A DNA stretch of 64,000 nt. It comes from Sphingomonas yabuuchiae. Lineage in GTDB: Bacteria; Pseudomonadota; Alphaproteobacteria; Sphingomonadales; Sphingomonadaceae. This document shows positions 37,142-45,870 of the stretch, piece by piece. The notes below the pieces were generated by a model. That model was not told the origin of the DNA, ran no database searches, and worked only from the letters and a program-made list of their open reading frames with translations. Made by a program: the position numbers and the translations under genes. How positions within the stretch are numbered: the first letter of the stretch is position 1; each line of letters opens with the position of its first letter. The stretch spans positions 124,001 through 188,000 of the forward strand of contig NZ_JACHNX010000007.1 in assembly GCF_014199595.1 (NCBI RefSeq), given 5' to 3'.

Positions 37142-37891
37142 TTACAGCGTCCGTCCGCAACGCGCCGTGCCCGAGCCGCCCTTGTTCACGGTGCAGACCG
37201 AGTTCGGCCCCAGATCGACATCACCCGATCCGCCCAGCGACACCTTGGCCGGGCCGTCGACCTGAACCGCGACGCGGCCCGATCCGGCGATCCCGACCTC
37301 GGCGCGTTTGGTATGGAGGCCACTCCCCAGCACATTGCCCGACCCGGCGATCCCGATCTTCAGCGCGTCGACCGTGCCGCTGGCATTCACCGAGCCGGAG
37401 CCCGCCACGCCCAAATCGGCCTGTCGAACCCGCATGGCGCCGATCGTCAGGTCGCCCGATCCGGCGATCCCGCCCTTGAAGCTGTCGCCCTCCACCCGGT
37501 CGATGCGCATCTGCCCCGATCCCGCGACACCCGCCCCGGTCAGGCGGGGCAGCGTCACCAGGATGCGGACGTTGCGGCGATTGCCCCAGTGCACGCCCTT
37601 CTTCATGCCGATCCGCAGCGTGTCGCCATCGCGTGCGATCCGCAACTGGTCGAGGTCGGCCGCCGCCCCTTGCGCGCGTACCGAGAAATCGCCGCCGACC
37701 CGGATATCGACCGGATCGCTGCCGTCGCTGGACACGGTGGTAAAGCCCCGCACCGCATAGCTGCGCGTGTCGCCGGATCCTTGCGCGGGGACTTCCTGTC
37801 CCTTGGTGTCGCCCTCGAACGAGCAGGCGGCGGTGGGGATGGCCAGTACCATCAGGCCGAGAAGCGTGGAAAGCGTGACGGACTTGGGCAT
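37142..37891 (-). CDS. GIN-domain (DUF2807) lipoprotein
   Basis: The ATG at 37891 follows a near-perfect AGGAGGTCGCTC site. The 249-residue product is a predicted lipoprotein (signal peptide ending AIPTAAC) with one GIN domain whose beta-helix turns repeat the motif GVAGSG/GIAGSG five or more times (GVAGSGQMRID, GIAGSGDLTIG, GVAGSGSVNAS, GIAGSGNVLGS, GIAGSGRVAV). Its end (CTVNKGGSGTARCGRTL) resembles the downstream paralogue. GIN proteins often sit behind PadR-type regulators and PspC; no such gene is here, but a palindrome lies 12 bp upstream of the start. Confidence 0.85.
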   Translation of the reverse strand: MPKSVTLSTLLGLMVLAIPTAACSFEGDTKGQEVPAQGSGDTRSYAVRGFTTVSSDGSDPVDIRVGGDFSVRAQGAAADLDQLRIARDGDTLRIGMKKGVHWGNRRNVRILVTLPRLTGAGVAGSGQMRIDRVEGDSFKGGIAGSGDLTIGAMRVRQADLGVAGSGSVNASGTVDALKIGIAGSGNVLGSGLHTKRAEVGIAGSGRVAVQVDGPAKVSLGGSGDVDLGPNSVCTVNKGGSGTARCGRTL

Positions 37892-37902
37892 GAGCGACCT
37901 CC

Positions 37903-37926
37903 TGTGTATTGAATGAATAATACACA
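37903..37926. promoter_or_regulatory. palindromic operator upstream of the GIN-domain genes
   Basis: TGTGTATT and AATACACA form a perfect 8-bp inverted repeat with an 8-bp spacer. It overlaps the start of the ribosome-binding site region of the GIN lipoprotein gene and is AT-rich in a GC-rich setting. The half-site spacing suits a dimeric winged-helix repressor such as PadR; the regulator is not in the window. Confidence 0.6.
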
Positions 37927-37947
37927 TGCTCGGGTTGCCCGTGCAAA

Positions 37948-37981
37948 TGAAAAGGGGCGGCCCCGCCTGGGACCGCCCCTT
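37948..37981 (-). terminator. Rho-independent terminator of carD
   Basis: On the minus strand a 9-bp perfect stem, AAGGGGCGG with CCGCCCCTT (37973-37981 with 37952-37960), is followed by TTCATTTGC. It begins 29 bp after the carD stop. Confidence 0.75.
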
Positions 37982-38009
37982 GTTCGTATCGGCAAAGACC
38001 GACCGCGGG

Positions 38010-38543
38010 TCAGGCGGCGGGCTTTTCCTTGTTGTAGATGGCGGCGGCAGCGCGCAGAATTTCCAGAATCTTTTCCTGGGCGCGCGGCTCGTCCACTTCT
38101 TCCATCGCGGCGAGTTCGCGGGCGAGGCGGCTGGTGGCCGCTTCGAAGATCTGCCGCTCGGAATAGCTCTGCTCGGGCTGGTCGTCGGCGCGGAACAGGT
38201 CGCGGACCACTTCGGCGATCGACACCAGGTCGCCCGAGTTGATCTTCGCTTCATATTCCTGGGCACGGCGCGACCACATGGTCCGCTTGACCTTGGGCTT
38301 GCCCTTCAGCGTTTCCATCGCCTCGCGCATGGTCTTGTCCGAGGACAGCTTGCGCATGCCGACCGACTCGGCCTTGTTGGTGGGAACGCGGAGCGTCATG
38401 CGCTCCTTTTCGAACCGCAGCACATAGAGTTCGAGCTGCATCCCTGCGATTTCCTGCTTTTGCAGCTCGATAACGCGGCCCACGCCATGTTTGGGATACA
38501 CGACATAGTCACCGACGTCGAAGTGGAGCGCCTTGGCAGCCAT
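38010..38543 (-). CDS. carD: CarD/CdnL family transcriptional regulator
   Basis: CarD-type proteins bind the RNA polymerase beta subunit and stabilise open promoter complexes, especially at rRNA genes. The N-terminal RNAP-interaction domain starts FDVGDYVVYPKHGVGRVIELQKQ, and the helical C-terminal DNA-binding domain includes KPKVKRTMWSRRAQEYEAKI and DLVSIAEVVRDLFR. Length 177 is normal for alphaproteobacterial CdnL. The start at 38543 has GGAAAGG upstream; the frame runs 20 codons further without support. It is transcribed alone, ending at the terminator at 37948-37981. Confidence 0.95.
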   Translation of the reverse strand: MAAKALHFDVGDYVVYPKHGVGRVIELQKQEIAGMQLELYVLRFEKERMTLRVPTNKAESVGMRKLSSDKTMREAMETLKGKPKVKRTMWSRRAQEYEAKINSGDLVSIAEVVRDLFRADDQPEQSYSERQIFEAATSRLARELAAMEEVDEPRAQEKILEILRAAAAIYNKEKPAA

Positions 38544-38777
38544 TGGGGGCCTTTCCGGATCAGGGCCTTCGCACGAGCGCCGAACAAGCGGAAATGGGTC
38601 CACTGATCAAGTCGGCCTCGGGAAGGAAGGGTCGAACACATCAAAGGCGGGCGGTCGCGAAAACAGCTATGCCCGTCGCGGAACCATATAGCATGGTCGC
38701 AAGAAAATTACCAGCATATGTGCAGGGTAGCGGAACCATCCGGTGCGGGCGGCCTACGCATCCCCATTCCATCTTTA

Positions 38778-38893
38778 CTCCCCTGTAAGGGGAGGGGGAC
38801 CATGCGCAGCATGGTGGAGGGGTGTCCCGCCATCGAAAGGGGGTACATCCCTCCGTCAGGCCTTCGGCCTGCCACCTCCCCTGAAAGGGGAGG
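38778..38893. repeat. repeat family C, copy 1
   Basis: The unit CCCCTGTAAGGGGAGGGGGACC, then an ATGCGCAGCAT hairpin and GGTGGAGGGG, is followed at 38873 by the partner CCTCCCCTGAAAGGGGAGG. It lies in the 389-bp gap 38544-38932 upstream of carD and downstream of fdxA. The rest of that gap shows the carD upstream region (38544-38777) without a motif I trust, and a duplicated fdxA tail at about 38908-38925. Confidence 0.75.
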
Positions 38894-38932
38894 AACGATC
38901 GGGATCAGTCGCCCTTGCCGGGCGCGTCCCGG

Positions 38933-39274
38933 TTAGTCGCCCTTGCCGGGCTCCGGGCTGAAGAACTGGTCATACTTGTTCTCGACGCCCTTCATCGCAT
39001 CCGCATCTGGCGGCGTCTGGTCGAGCTTGCGGGTGACGTTGGGCCACTGGGCGGAGAAGGTGTTGTTCAGCTCCAGCCACTGTTCCAGCCCGCTCTCGGT
39101 ATCGGGCAGGATCGCCTCGGCCGGGCATTCCGGCTCGCACACGCCGCAATCGATGCACTCCGACGGGTTGATGACGAGCATGTTCTCGCCCTCATAGAAG
39201 CAGTCGACGGGACACACCTCGACACAGTCCATATACTTGCAGCGAATGCAGGCATCGGTGACGACGTAGGTCAT
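38933..39274 (-). CDS. fdxA: 7Fe ferredoxin FdxA
   Basis: FdxA is a small electron carrier with one 3Fe-4S and one 4Fe-4S cluster. The 113-residue protein begins [26 protein letters not shown], holding C9, C17 and C21, and continues with [12 protein letters not shown]. The spacing fits the Azotobacter-type 7Fe class with its C-terminal extension. The ATG at 39274 follows GGGAG; a start four codons earlier is unlikely. It is separated by 29 bp from the S4-domain gene upstream and is probably cotranscribed with it, a pairing common in alphaproteobacteria, where carD is often nearby. Confidence 0.95.
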   Translation of the reverse strand: MTYVVTDACIRCKYMDCVEVCPVDCFYEGENMLVINPSECIDCGVCEPECPAEAILPDTESGLEQWLELNNTFSAQWPNVTRKLDQTPPDADAMKGVENKYDQFFSPEPGKGD

Positions 39275-39303
39275 GACAACTCCCAAGGTACGAACGCGTG
39301 CTG

Positions 39304-39660
39304 CTATGCCGCGTGCGGCGATCCGTCAACGCTTGAAACCGTATCAGGGCCCGAAACCATATTGGGGCTAGAGACCGGCGAGGTGACCAGATCGCAGTAA
39401 CAGGCGCGCCCCTCGGCGGGCGGTCCGCGCCGGACGGGCAGCGATTCCACCCGCAGCACGCGCACCTGGCCATGATGCGCAAAGGTCAGGATGCTGCCGA
39501 TCCGCACCGGCGCATGGGCCCGGTCGATCGCGCGGCCGTCCATGCGGAAATGCCCATCGCACGCCATCGCCTGCGCCGTCTCCCGCGACTTGGCGATCCG
39601 CGCCCACCAGAGGAAACGGTCGAGCCGCATCGACTCGAGGGCAGGGGCGCGGGTGCTCAT
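39304..39660 (-). CDS. S4-domain RNA-binding protein (HSP15-like)
   Basis: This 118-residue protein has an N-terminal S4 RNA-binding domain: [22 protein letters not shown], then [26 protein letters not shown]. coli HSP15 with this domain recycles stalled 50S subunits carrying nascent chains; the same role is possible but unproven. The ATG at 39660 has AAAGGA about 13 bp ahead; ATG 39630, beginning MRLDRF, is the alternative start. It lies between the helicase gene and fdxA on the same strand. A repeat C element separates it from the helicase gene. Confidence 0.87.
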   Translation of the reverse strand: MSTRAPALESMRLDRFLWWARIAKSRETAQAMACDGHFRMDGRAIDRAHAPVRIGSILTFAHHGQVRVLRVESLPVRRGPPAEGRACYCDLVTSPVSSPNMVSGPDTVSSVDGSPHAA

Positions 39661-39710
39661 GGGGTGGGGCGGTCCTTTCTGTGGGGAAGTGAAGACATGC
39701 GGTATCTCAT

Positions 39711-39866
39711 TCCTCCCCAAGCTATGCTTGGGGAGGGGGACCATCCGCAGGATGGTGGAGGGGCAGGGGCTTGGCGATGACCTTCGCGGCCTGGCGCGAG
39801 CCGCAGGACATTGCCCCTCCACCACCGCTTCGCGGTGGTCCCCCTCCCCATCAAAGATGGGGAGGA
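39711..39866. repeat. repeat family C, copy 2 (full inverted pair)
   Basis: The left unit reads CCTCCCCAAGCTATGCTTGGGG then AGGGGGACCATCC and GGATGGTGGAGGGG; the right unit (from 39811) is the inverse CCCCTCCACCACCGC, GCGGTGGTCCCCCTCCCC and a GGGGAGGA end. Each unit has its own small hairpin. It fills the 220-bp gap 39661-39880. Confidence 0.8.
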
Positions 39867-39880
39867 ACGGAGGCGTGTCG

Positions 39881-42373
39881 TCACGGCGTACGCCCCCAGT
39901 CGGCGAGCGCGGCGAAGGCGTTGCCCGGGCTGGCGGTGACACGCGGGGCCGGGCGGGCGGGGGGACGGCCGCGCCAGATCCAGCGGGCGGGTTCATTCTC
40001 CCCGCCCCGTATCTTGCGGAACCCCAGATCGCCCATCAGCCGGTCGAGCGTTGCCGCCTCCAGCCCGATCGAGGTCGCCAGCGAGGCGTCGGGGGTGAAG
40101 GGTCCACGCCCCTCGCGCGCGTCATGGGCGGCGCGGGCGATACGCTCGACCAAGTCGATCCGCACCGCCTGTTCGCCGAGCGGTCGATAGCCCGAGGCGA
40201 CGCCGCGCCCCGGCTCGTCGCGGCGCAGGATGGTGGCACCCGGCCGGGCGAGGTCGGGCGTCTGGCCCCACAGCGTCATCAGCGTACGCCGCCACGTCGC
40301 GGCACCGGGCTTGAGCAATCGCGGATCGAACACGTCAAGCGTGCCGATGGTGATCCCCATGCCGCGCAGCCGCCGCCGCTCGTCGGGCGACAGCGCATCG
40401 ATCATCAGGCGCAGCGGCTGGCGCGGCGCGATCCCGCCCGCATCCTCCAGCGCGGCGGCGACGGCGCGGATCGCGGGCGACGCCTTGGCCTCGCGCGCCA
40501 GCCCCGCCAGCCGGACGAGCGCGGGCAGTTGCCGGTCGAGCGACCGCGTCAGCCAGGCGTCCAGCCGGGCCTTCACCTGCTCGCGCTGCAACGGGGCCAG
40601 GCAATCGAGATCGCGTTCCAGCCGCAGCACCGGCCGCCCCAGCGACGGCCCCGCTATCAGCCGCGCCACGCCATGTCCGTCCCAGACCAGCCGGTCCTCG
40701 GCAAGGGTGATTGCGTCATGCTCGGCGGCAATCAGCGTCTCGGCGCGGCGCGACCGCTCGGTGCCCAGCCGCTTTTCCGCCGCCGCCAGCAACAGGCGCT
40801 TGTCGTTCGCCCGTGCCCCCGCCTCGACGGTGAAGCGGAATCCCTCCAGCCGACCGATCGGGTGATCCTCGACCAGCACCTCGCCCTCCGGCCCGATGGT
40901 AACGGGCAACGCGCCCGCATCGGCGCCGATGCGGCGGATCAGCGCGGTGGTGCGCTTGTCGACGAAACGCTGGGTCAGGCTGGCATGGAGGCCGTCCGAC
41001 AGTCGCTCCTCGATCTCGCGCGTGCGCTCGGCCCAGTGTCTGGGATCGGCCAGCCAGTCGGCGCGCTGGGCGATATAGGCCCAGCTGCGGATCGCCGAGA
41101 GGCGGCCCGCCAGCGTCTCGACATCGCCCGCCATATTGTCGAGCCGCGCAATCTCGTCGGCGAACCACTGGTGCGGGACATGACCCAGCCCTTCGGATAA
41201 ATGGCCGAACACGCGCGAGACGAAGCGGGCATGGGGATCGATGCCCACCTTGCGGAAATCGGGAATGCCGCACGCCGCCCACAGCCGTGCGACCATGGCG
41301 GGCCGCCGCACCCGGTCGCGGACCCAGGGTTCGTCGGCCAGTCGCTTGAGCACCTGAAGATCGGTCGCGAGCGGGGCTGCGCGCAGCACGCCGGGGGCGG
41401 GCTTGCGCTCCAGGCTGGCGATCAGTGCGTCGATGCTCGACAGGTCGGGATCGCCCTCCCGCCAATAGAGATGGTCGAGCCGGGGGAAGCGATGCTCCTC
41501 GATCGCCAGCACCTCTTCCGGCAGGAACGAGTCCGGTCCCTCCTCGGCCAGCGCCCCGAAGCTGCCGTCGCGGTGATGCCGCCCGGCGCGTCCCGCGATC
41601 TGCGCCATCTCGGCCACGGTCAGGCGGCGGCGGCGGCGACCGTCGAACTTGTGCAGCCCGGCAAAGGCGACATGCGCGACATCCATGTTCAGACCCATGC
41701 CGATCGCATCGGTGGCGACGAGATAATCGACCTCGCCCGCCTGGAACATCTCGACCTGCGCGTTGCGGGTGCGCGGGGACAGTGCGCCCATCACCACGGC
41801 GGCGCCGCCACGCAAACGGCGCAGCATCTCGGCCACCGCATAGACCTCCTCGGCCGAGAAAGCGACGATGGCGGAGCGTTTGGGCAGGCGGCTGATCTTC
41901 CTGGCGCCCGCATAGGTGAGCGTCGAGAAGCGGGGACGGGCGATGATCTCGGCATCCGGCACCAGCGCGCGGATCATGGGCTTAAGCGCCTCGGACCCCA
42001 GGATCATCGTCTCGTCGCGACCGCGCCGGTGCAGCAACCGATCGGTAAAGACATGACCGCGCTCCAAGTCCGCGCCCAGCTGCGCCTCGTCCAGCGCCAT
42101 GAAGGCGACGTCGCGGTCGGGCATGGACTCGGCGGTGCACAGGAACCAGCGCGCATCGGGCGGCACGATCTTTTCCTCGCCCGTGACCAGCGCGACTTGG
42201 CCCGGTCCCTTCAGCGCCACGACCCGGTCATAGACCTCGCGGGCGAGCAGGCGGAGGGGAAAGCCGATGATGCCGCTGCTATGCGCGCACATCCGCTCTA
42301 TCGCGAGGTGCGTCTTGCCGGTGTTGGTCGGCCCGAGAACGGCCGTCACGGCGCCCGATACGCGGCTTGTCAT
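39881..42373 (-). CDS. Suv3-like superfamily 2 RNA helicase
   Basis: This protein of about 830 residues resembles mitochondrial SUV3 and its alphaproteobacterial relatives. Walker A GPTNTGKTHLAIERM is at residues 14-28, with a DEAQ-type Walker B (MALDEAQLGADLERGHVF), ILGSEALKPMIRAL, motif V ATDAIGMGLNMDVAHV and motif VI QIAGRAGRH. A long C-terminal region, mostly helical, ends in a proline/arginine-rich segment. SUV3 works with polynucleotide phosphorylase in RNA decay; whether this one does is an inference. The start at 42373 has AGGG just upstream; the open frame to 42586 lacks support. Divergent from the M23 gene. Confidence 0.9.
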   Translation of the reverse strand: MTSRVSGAVTAVLGPTNTGKTHLAIERMCAHSSGIIGFPLRLLAREVYDRVVALKGPGQVALVTGEEKIVPPDARWFLCTAESMPDRDVAFMALDEAQLGADLERGHVFTDRLLHRRGRDETMILGSEALKPMIRALVPDAEIIARPRFSTLTYAGARKISRLPKRSAIVAFSAEEVYAVAEMLRRLRGGAAVVMGALSPRTRNAQVEMFQAGEVDYLVATDAIGMGLNMDVAHVAFAGLHKFDGRRRRRLTVAEMAQIAGRAGRHHRDGSFGALAEEGPDSFLPEEVLAIEEHRFPRLDHLYWREGDPDLSSIDALIASLERKPAPGVLRAAPLATDLQVLKRLADEPWVRDRVRRPAMVARLWAACGIPDFRKVGIDPHARFVSRVFGHLSEGLGHVPHQWFADEIARLDNMAGDVETLAGRLSAIRSWAYIAQRADWLADPRHWAERTREIEERLSDGLHASLTQRFVDKRTTALIRRIGADAGALPVTIGPEGEVLVEDHPIGRLEGFRFTVEAGARANDKRLLLAAAEKRLGTERSRRAETLIAAEHDAITLAEDRLVWDGHGVARLIAGPSLGRPVLRLERDLDCLAPLQREQVKARLDAWLTRSLDRQLPALVRLAGLAREAKASPAIRAVAAALEDAGGIAPRQPLRLMIDALSPDERRRLRGMGITIGTLDVFDPRLLKPGAATWRRTLMTLWGQTPDLARPGATILRRDEPGRGVASGYRPLGEQAVRIDLVERIARAAHDAREGRGPFTPDASLATSIGLEAATLDRLMGDLGFRKIRGGENEPARWIWRGRPPARPAPRVTASPGNAFAALADWGRTP

Positions 42374-42490
42374 ACACCCTACATCGGGCTTCGCAGGCGC
42401 GGTTGCAACGGCATGGAGCAAGATCGTCGTGCACTGGCGGGATTCGGCCCGGTCCGGCCACGTCTTGCCGCAGCATCGGGGCGGCGGGAC

Positions 42491-42534
42491 GCAGCAGCTT
42501 TGACTTTGCACGCTGCTGCCCACACCGCAAAGTC
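42491..42534 (+). promoter_or_regulatory. candidate H-type pseudoknot in the leader of the M23 peptidase gene
   Basis: Two perfect 8-bp stems interleave: GCAGCAGC (42491-42498) with GCTGCTGC (42512-42519), and GACTTTGC (42502-42509), inside the first loop, with GCAAAGTC (42527-42534). Loops of 3, 2 and 7 nt suit an H-type pseudoknot, or two exclusive hairpins. It ends 60 bp before the ATG. The rest of the 221-bp gap 42374-42594 shows nothing recognisable. Confidence 0.5.
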
Positions 42535-42594
42535 CTGTGCGCCGGGGGGGATCGGCGACGCTGTCGACGATTTCACGGAAACGCAAAGCTTCTC

Positions 42595-44064
42595 ATGTTC
42601 CTTGCCACCGACGAAGCCCTGATCCTGTCCGGGGGAACCGCCACGCGCCCCATCGGCCGCGTGGCCCCGCCGCCCATGGGACGTCTCGCGCGCTGGCGCA
42701 TCGCCGCTCGAGAAATCGACTGGGTGCCCGATCTGGGAACCCAGATCGGCAGCCGCGACTGGTGGCGGGGGCTGGCGACCTGTTCGGCGCTTTGTGTCGC
42801 GACCATTGCCATGGCACCGGGCTTTCACCGCCCCATCGTCGGGCAGGCCCCCGCACCCCTGACCGGCGAGGCGCGGAGCCATGAGCGGGCGCAGGCCATC
42901 GCACCGCTGGCGCTGGGCGCGGACAGTGGGCAACGGCTGGCCGCCAACGAACTCGTCATGCATCTGGCCGAAGCGCCAGAGCGCCCCATGATGGAATTGT
43001 CCGCCACCATCGGTTCGGGCGATCGTCTCGACCGCGTGCTGCAACGCGCCGGCGTGTCCCGGGACCAGGCGCGCGCCGCCGCCGCCCTGATCGAGCCGGT
43101 GACGGAGGGCGAGGCGATCCCGTCGGGCACCCGCATCGCGCTGACCCTGGGACGGCGACCGAGCCGATCGGTCGCGCGACCGCTGGAGACGATGAAGCTG
43201 CGCGCGCGCTTCGACCTGGCCGTCACGCTGACCCGCACGCCACAGGGGTTCGAGATGACGCAGGCGCCGATCGCGATCGACCGGACGCCGCTGCGCCTGC
43301 AAGGACTGGCGGGATCGAGCCTGTACCGATCGGTTCGCGCGGCGGGAGCGCCCGCCAAGGTGGTCGAGGCCTATATCAAGGCACTGGCGTCGCGCATGTC
43401 GGTCGGCCGCGACGTGAAGCGTTCGGACAGTTTCGACCTGATCATCGAGCGCGAGCGCGCCGCGACCGGCGAGACCCGGCTCGGCAAGCTGCTGCTCGCC
43501 GGGCTCGACCATGGCGGGCGCAAGGTGCAACTGGCGCGGCTGGCCGATGACGAGGACGGCCAATGGTATGACGTGAACGGGCAGAGCGAGAAGCGCGGCG
43601 CGATGGGGATGCCGGTCGCCGGGCGCGTCACCTCGTCATACGGCAAGCGGGTCCACCCGATCCTGGGCCTGATGCGGATGCACAAGGGCACCGATATCGG
43701 TGCGCCCTATGGCACGCCGATCCATGCGATGATGGACGGGGTCGTCCAGTTCGCCGGTCGCTCGGGCGGTTACGGCAATTTCATCAAGCTGGCGCATTCG
43801 GGCGGGGTCGCCAGCGGCTATGGCCATATGAGCCGCTTCGCCGTCCGTTCGGGCGCGCATGTGAAACAGGGCCAGGTGATCGGCTATGTCGGCTCGACCG
43901 GCATGTCGACCGGCCCGCACCTGCACTGGGAAGTGTGGAAGAACGGCGCGGTGGTGAACCCGCGCACGCTGAAGCTGGCGAGCATGGCGGTGCTGTCGGG
44001 TGCCAAGCTGCGCACCTTCCGCCGCGAGGTGCAGGCCCTGCTGGCGGTCAAGCCGGGGCGCTGA
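42595..44064 (+). CDS. M23 family (LytM-type) metallopeptidase, membrane-anchored
   Basis: This 489-residue protein is a peptidoglycan endopeptidase or amidase activator. A membrane segment (CSALCVATIAMAPGF) near residue 65 follows a cytoplasmic head of about 60 residues. The periplasmic part has an OapA-like/LysM-like region, then the zinc domain: MRMHKGTDIGAPYGTPI holds HxxxD, and STGPHLHWEVW holds HxH. All metal ligands are intact, so it should be active rather than a degenerate EnvC type. The ATG at 42595 lies after AAAGC; its leader holds a possible pseudoknot. Confidence 0.9.
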   Translation: MFLATDEALILSGGTATRPIGRVAPPPMGRLARWRIAAREIDWVPDLGTQIGSRDWWRGLATCSALCVATIAMAPGFHRPIVGQAPAPLTGEARSHERAQAIAPLALGADSGQRLAANELVMHLAEAPERPMMELSATIGSGDRLDRVLQRAGVSRDQARAAAALIEPVTEGEAIPSGTRIALTLGRRPSRSVARPLETMKLRARFDLAVTLTRTPQGFEMTQAPIAIDRTPLRLQGLAGSSLYRSVRAAGAPAKVVEAYIKALASRMSVGRDVKRSDSFDLIIERERAATGETRLGKLLLAGLDHGGRKVQLARLADDEDGQWYDVNGQSEKRGAMGMPVAGRVTSSYGKRVHPILGLMRMHKGTDIGAPYGTPIHAMMDGVVQFAGRSGGYGNFIKLAHSGGVASGYGHMSRFAVRSGAHVKQGQVIGYVGSTGMSTGPHLHWEVWKNGAVVNPRTLKLASMAVLSGAKLRTFRREVQALLAVKPGR

Positions 44065-44074
44065 ACACCCCCTG

Positions 44075-44157
44075 CGTTCGCACTGAGCGAAGTCGAAGTG
44101 CACGTTCCGCGCTTGGCCAAGTCATCCCGTGGCCTTCGACTTCGCTCAGGCCGAACG
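44075..44157. repeat. repeat family A, copy 5
   Basis: The arms CGTTCGCACTGAGCGAAGTC... (44075-44102) and GTGGCCTTCGACTTCGCTCA... (44130-44157) are inverted. It lies between the convergent ends of the M23 gene and the HerA-type gene, where it could act as a bidirectional end structure. Confidence 0.85.
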
Positions 44158-44189
44158 AAGGTGGGGAGGCGGGCTGGAGCCGGAACGCG

Positions 44190-45827
44190 TTACTTCCCCG
44201 CCGCGCGCCAGCGGCCGACCGTCTCGGTCAGCACCCGGTTGCCCCCCGACGGGTTCGCCCAGAGCGCGGTGATCGTCATGTCGCTGGACGCCGGGCATTT
44301 GTCCTCGGCCAGATTGTCCAGGCTGGCGCGCATCGGGAAGCTGACGGCCTCGCCGCACAGGATCGCCTCGCGGTTGCGCAGCGCCGAAATGGTGTCGAGC
44401 AGCCCGCGCCCGCCCTCGGGCATCGCCGAGCGCACCATCGCCTGATCGCGTTCGTTGTTCAGCCGCATCGCGATGATGGTGCCGCATTGCGACAGCACGC
44501 CCTCGGCCAGGTCGGACGGGCGCTGGGTGACGAGGCCCAGCGAGACGCCGTATTTGCGTCCCTCCTTGGCGATGCGCGACAGGATGCGGCCGACCGCCGA
44601 CGTCTGTTCGGCCTGTGCGGGGATGTAGCGATGCGCCTCCTCGCAGACCATCAGGACGGGGCGACGCTCGGCGGGATGGGTCCAGATCGCATGGTCGAAG
44701 ATCATCCGCGCCAGCACCGCGACGACGCTGCTGGTCACGTCCGACGGCACGCCGGAGACGTCGATGATCGAGATCGGCCGCCCGTCCCCCGGCATCCGCA
44801 GGATGCGCGCGAGGAAGTCGGTCATCGTATCGGCGACCAGCATGCCTGAGAACATGAAGGCATAGCGGGGATCGCTCTTGATCTCCTCGATCTTGGACTT
44901 GATCCGCTGATAGGGGGCGATGTCGCCGACCCGCTCCAGCTTGCTCATCTCCTGGCCCAGCTGCGCGGTCAGGTCGGACAGGAGATAGGGGATGGGCGTG
45001 TCGACGGTGACGCGCGGCAGCTCGGCGGCGGCGCGGTTGCGCATGCGCGCGGCGAGCAGGCACTTGGCGAGGACATCGGCGTCGTGCTGGCGCTGTTCGC
45101 CGCTGGCCGAGAGCAGGATCTCGCAATGCTCGGCGAAGTTCATTAGCCAATAGGGCATGCGCAGATTGCCGACGTCATGGATGCTGCCGGTGTCGCGAAA
45201 CGCCCGGGCATATTCGCCATGCGGATCGATCATGACGATATGGCCCAGCGGCGCACGCTCGCAGATGCGGTGCAGGATCATCGCCGTCGCGGTGGACTTG
45301 CCGGTCCCGGTCGACCCCAGAATGGCGAAATGCCGTCCCAGCAATGCGTCGACCGCCAGAGTCGCGGGTACGGTGCGGGCGGGGTGGACGGTGCCGATCG
45401 TCACCGTCGTCTGGGCACGGTTGAGGTGGATGCCCGCCAGCTCGTCATTGGTGATCGCATGGATCGTCGCGCCGGGCATGGGATAGGAGGTGACGCCGCG
45501 CCGAAAGCCGTACAGCGCGCCCGTCTCGGGCTGGCGCATTCCCTCGCCCATCAGGTCGATCTCGGTCGTCAGCGCGGCAGCGTCGCTGGCGGGGTCGAGC
45601 GCGAGCGAGCGGATGGTGCCGATGATCCAGCGGTCGCCGCGCTTGACCTTGACCGGCATCGCAACCTGTCCGGCAGCGGCCAGCACCGGATCGGTATCCT
45701 CCGCCAGCGCGGCCAGCGCCTGGCGGTCGAGCACGATCCGTCCCGACGACCCGGCGATGGCGAGCAGCCAGCCGATGACCGGTGTATCATGGGCGGAATG
45801 GGGGTCGGCAGACGGTAGGGAGGACAT
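44190..45827 (-). CDS. HerA-type ATP-binding protein (DUF87)
   Basis: This 545-residue FtsK/HerA superfamily ATPase has an N-terminal HAS-type barrel (about 1-160), Walker A LGSTGTGKSTATAM (170-183), Walker B RPVLMVCEEAHRYIP and the arginine-finger region (VSLGLVTQRPSDL, MRLNNERDQ). HerA is a hexameric DNA pump that in archaea works with the nuclease NurA in end resection; bacterial copies are often linked to a nuclease or act in anti-phage systems. No nuclease is adjacent, so the partner is unknown. The ATG at 45827 has no good ribosome-binding site; an 18-bp palindrome lies 44 bp upstream. Confidence 0.88.
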   Translation of the reverse strand: MSSLPSADPHSAHDTPVIGWLLAIAGSSGRIVLDRQALAALAEDTDPVLAAAGQVAMPVKVKRGDRWIIGTIRSLALDPASDAAALTTEIDLMGEGMRQPETGALYGFRRGVTSYPMPGATIHAITNDELAGIHLNRAQTTVTIGTVHPARTVPATLAVDALLGRHFAILGSTGTGKSTATAMILHRICERAPLGHIVMIDPHGEYARAFRDTGSIHDVGNLRMPYWLMNFAEHCEILLSASGEQRQHDADVLAKCLLAARMRNRAAAELPRVTVDTPIPYLLSDLTAQLGQEMSKLERVGDIAPYQRIKSKIEEIKSDPRYAFMFSGMLVADTMTDFLARILRMPGDGRPISIIDVSGVPSDVTSSVVAVLARMIFDHAIWTHPAERRPVLMVCEEAHRYIPAQAEQTSAVGRILSRIAKEGRKYGVSLGLVTQRPSDLAEGVLSQCGTIIAMRLNNERDQAMVRSAMPEGGRGLLDTISALRNREAILCGEAVSFPMRASLDNLAEDKCPASSDMTITALWANPSGGNRVLTETVGRWRAAGK

Positions 45828-45870
45828 GGATACGCCGTCATTTGGAATGGGAGGATGGCGACGCTAGGTT

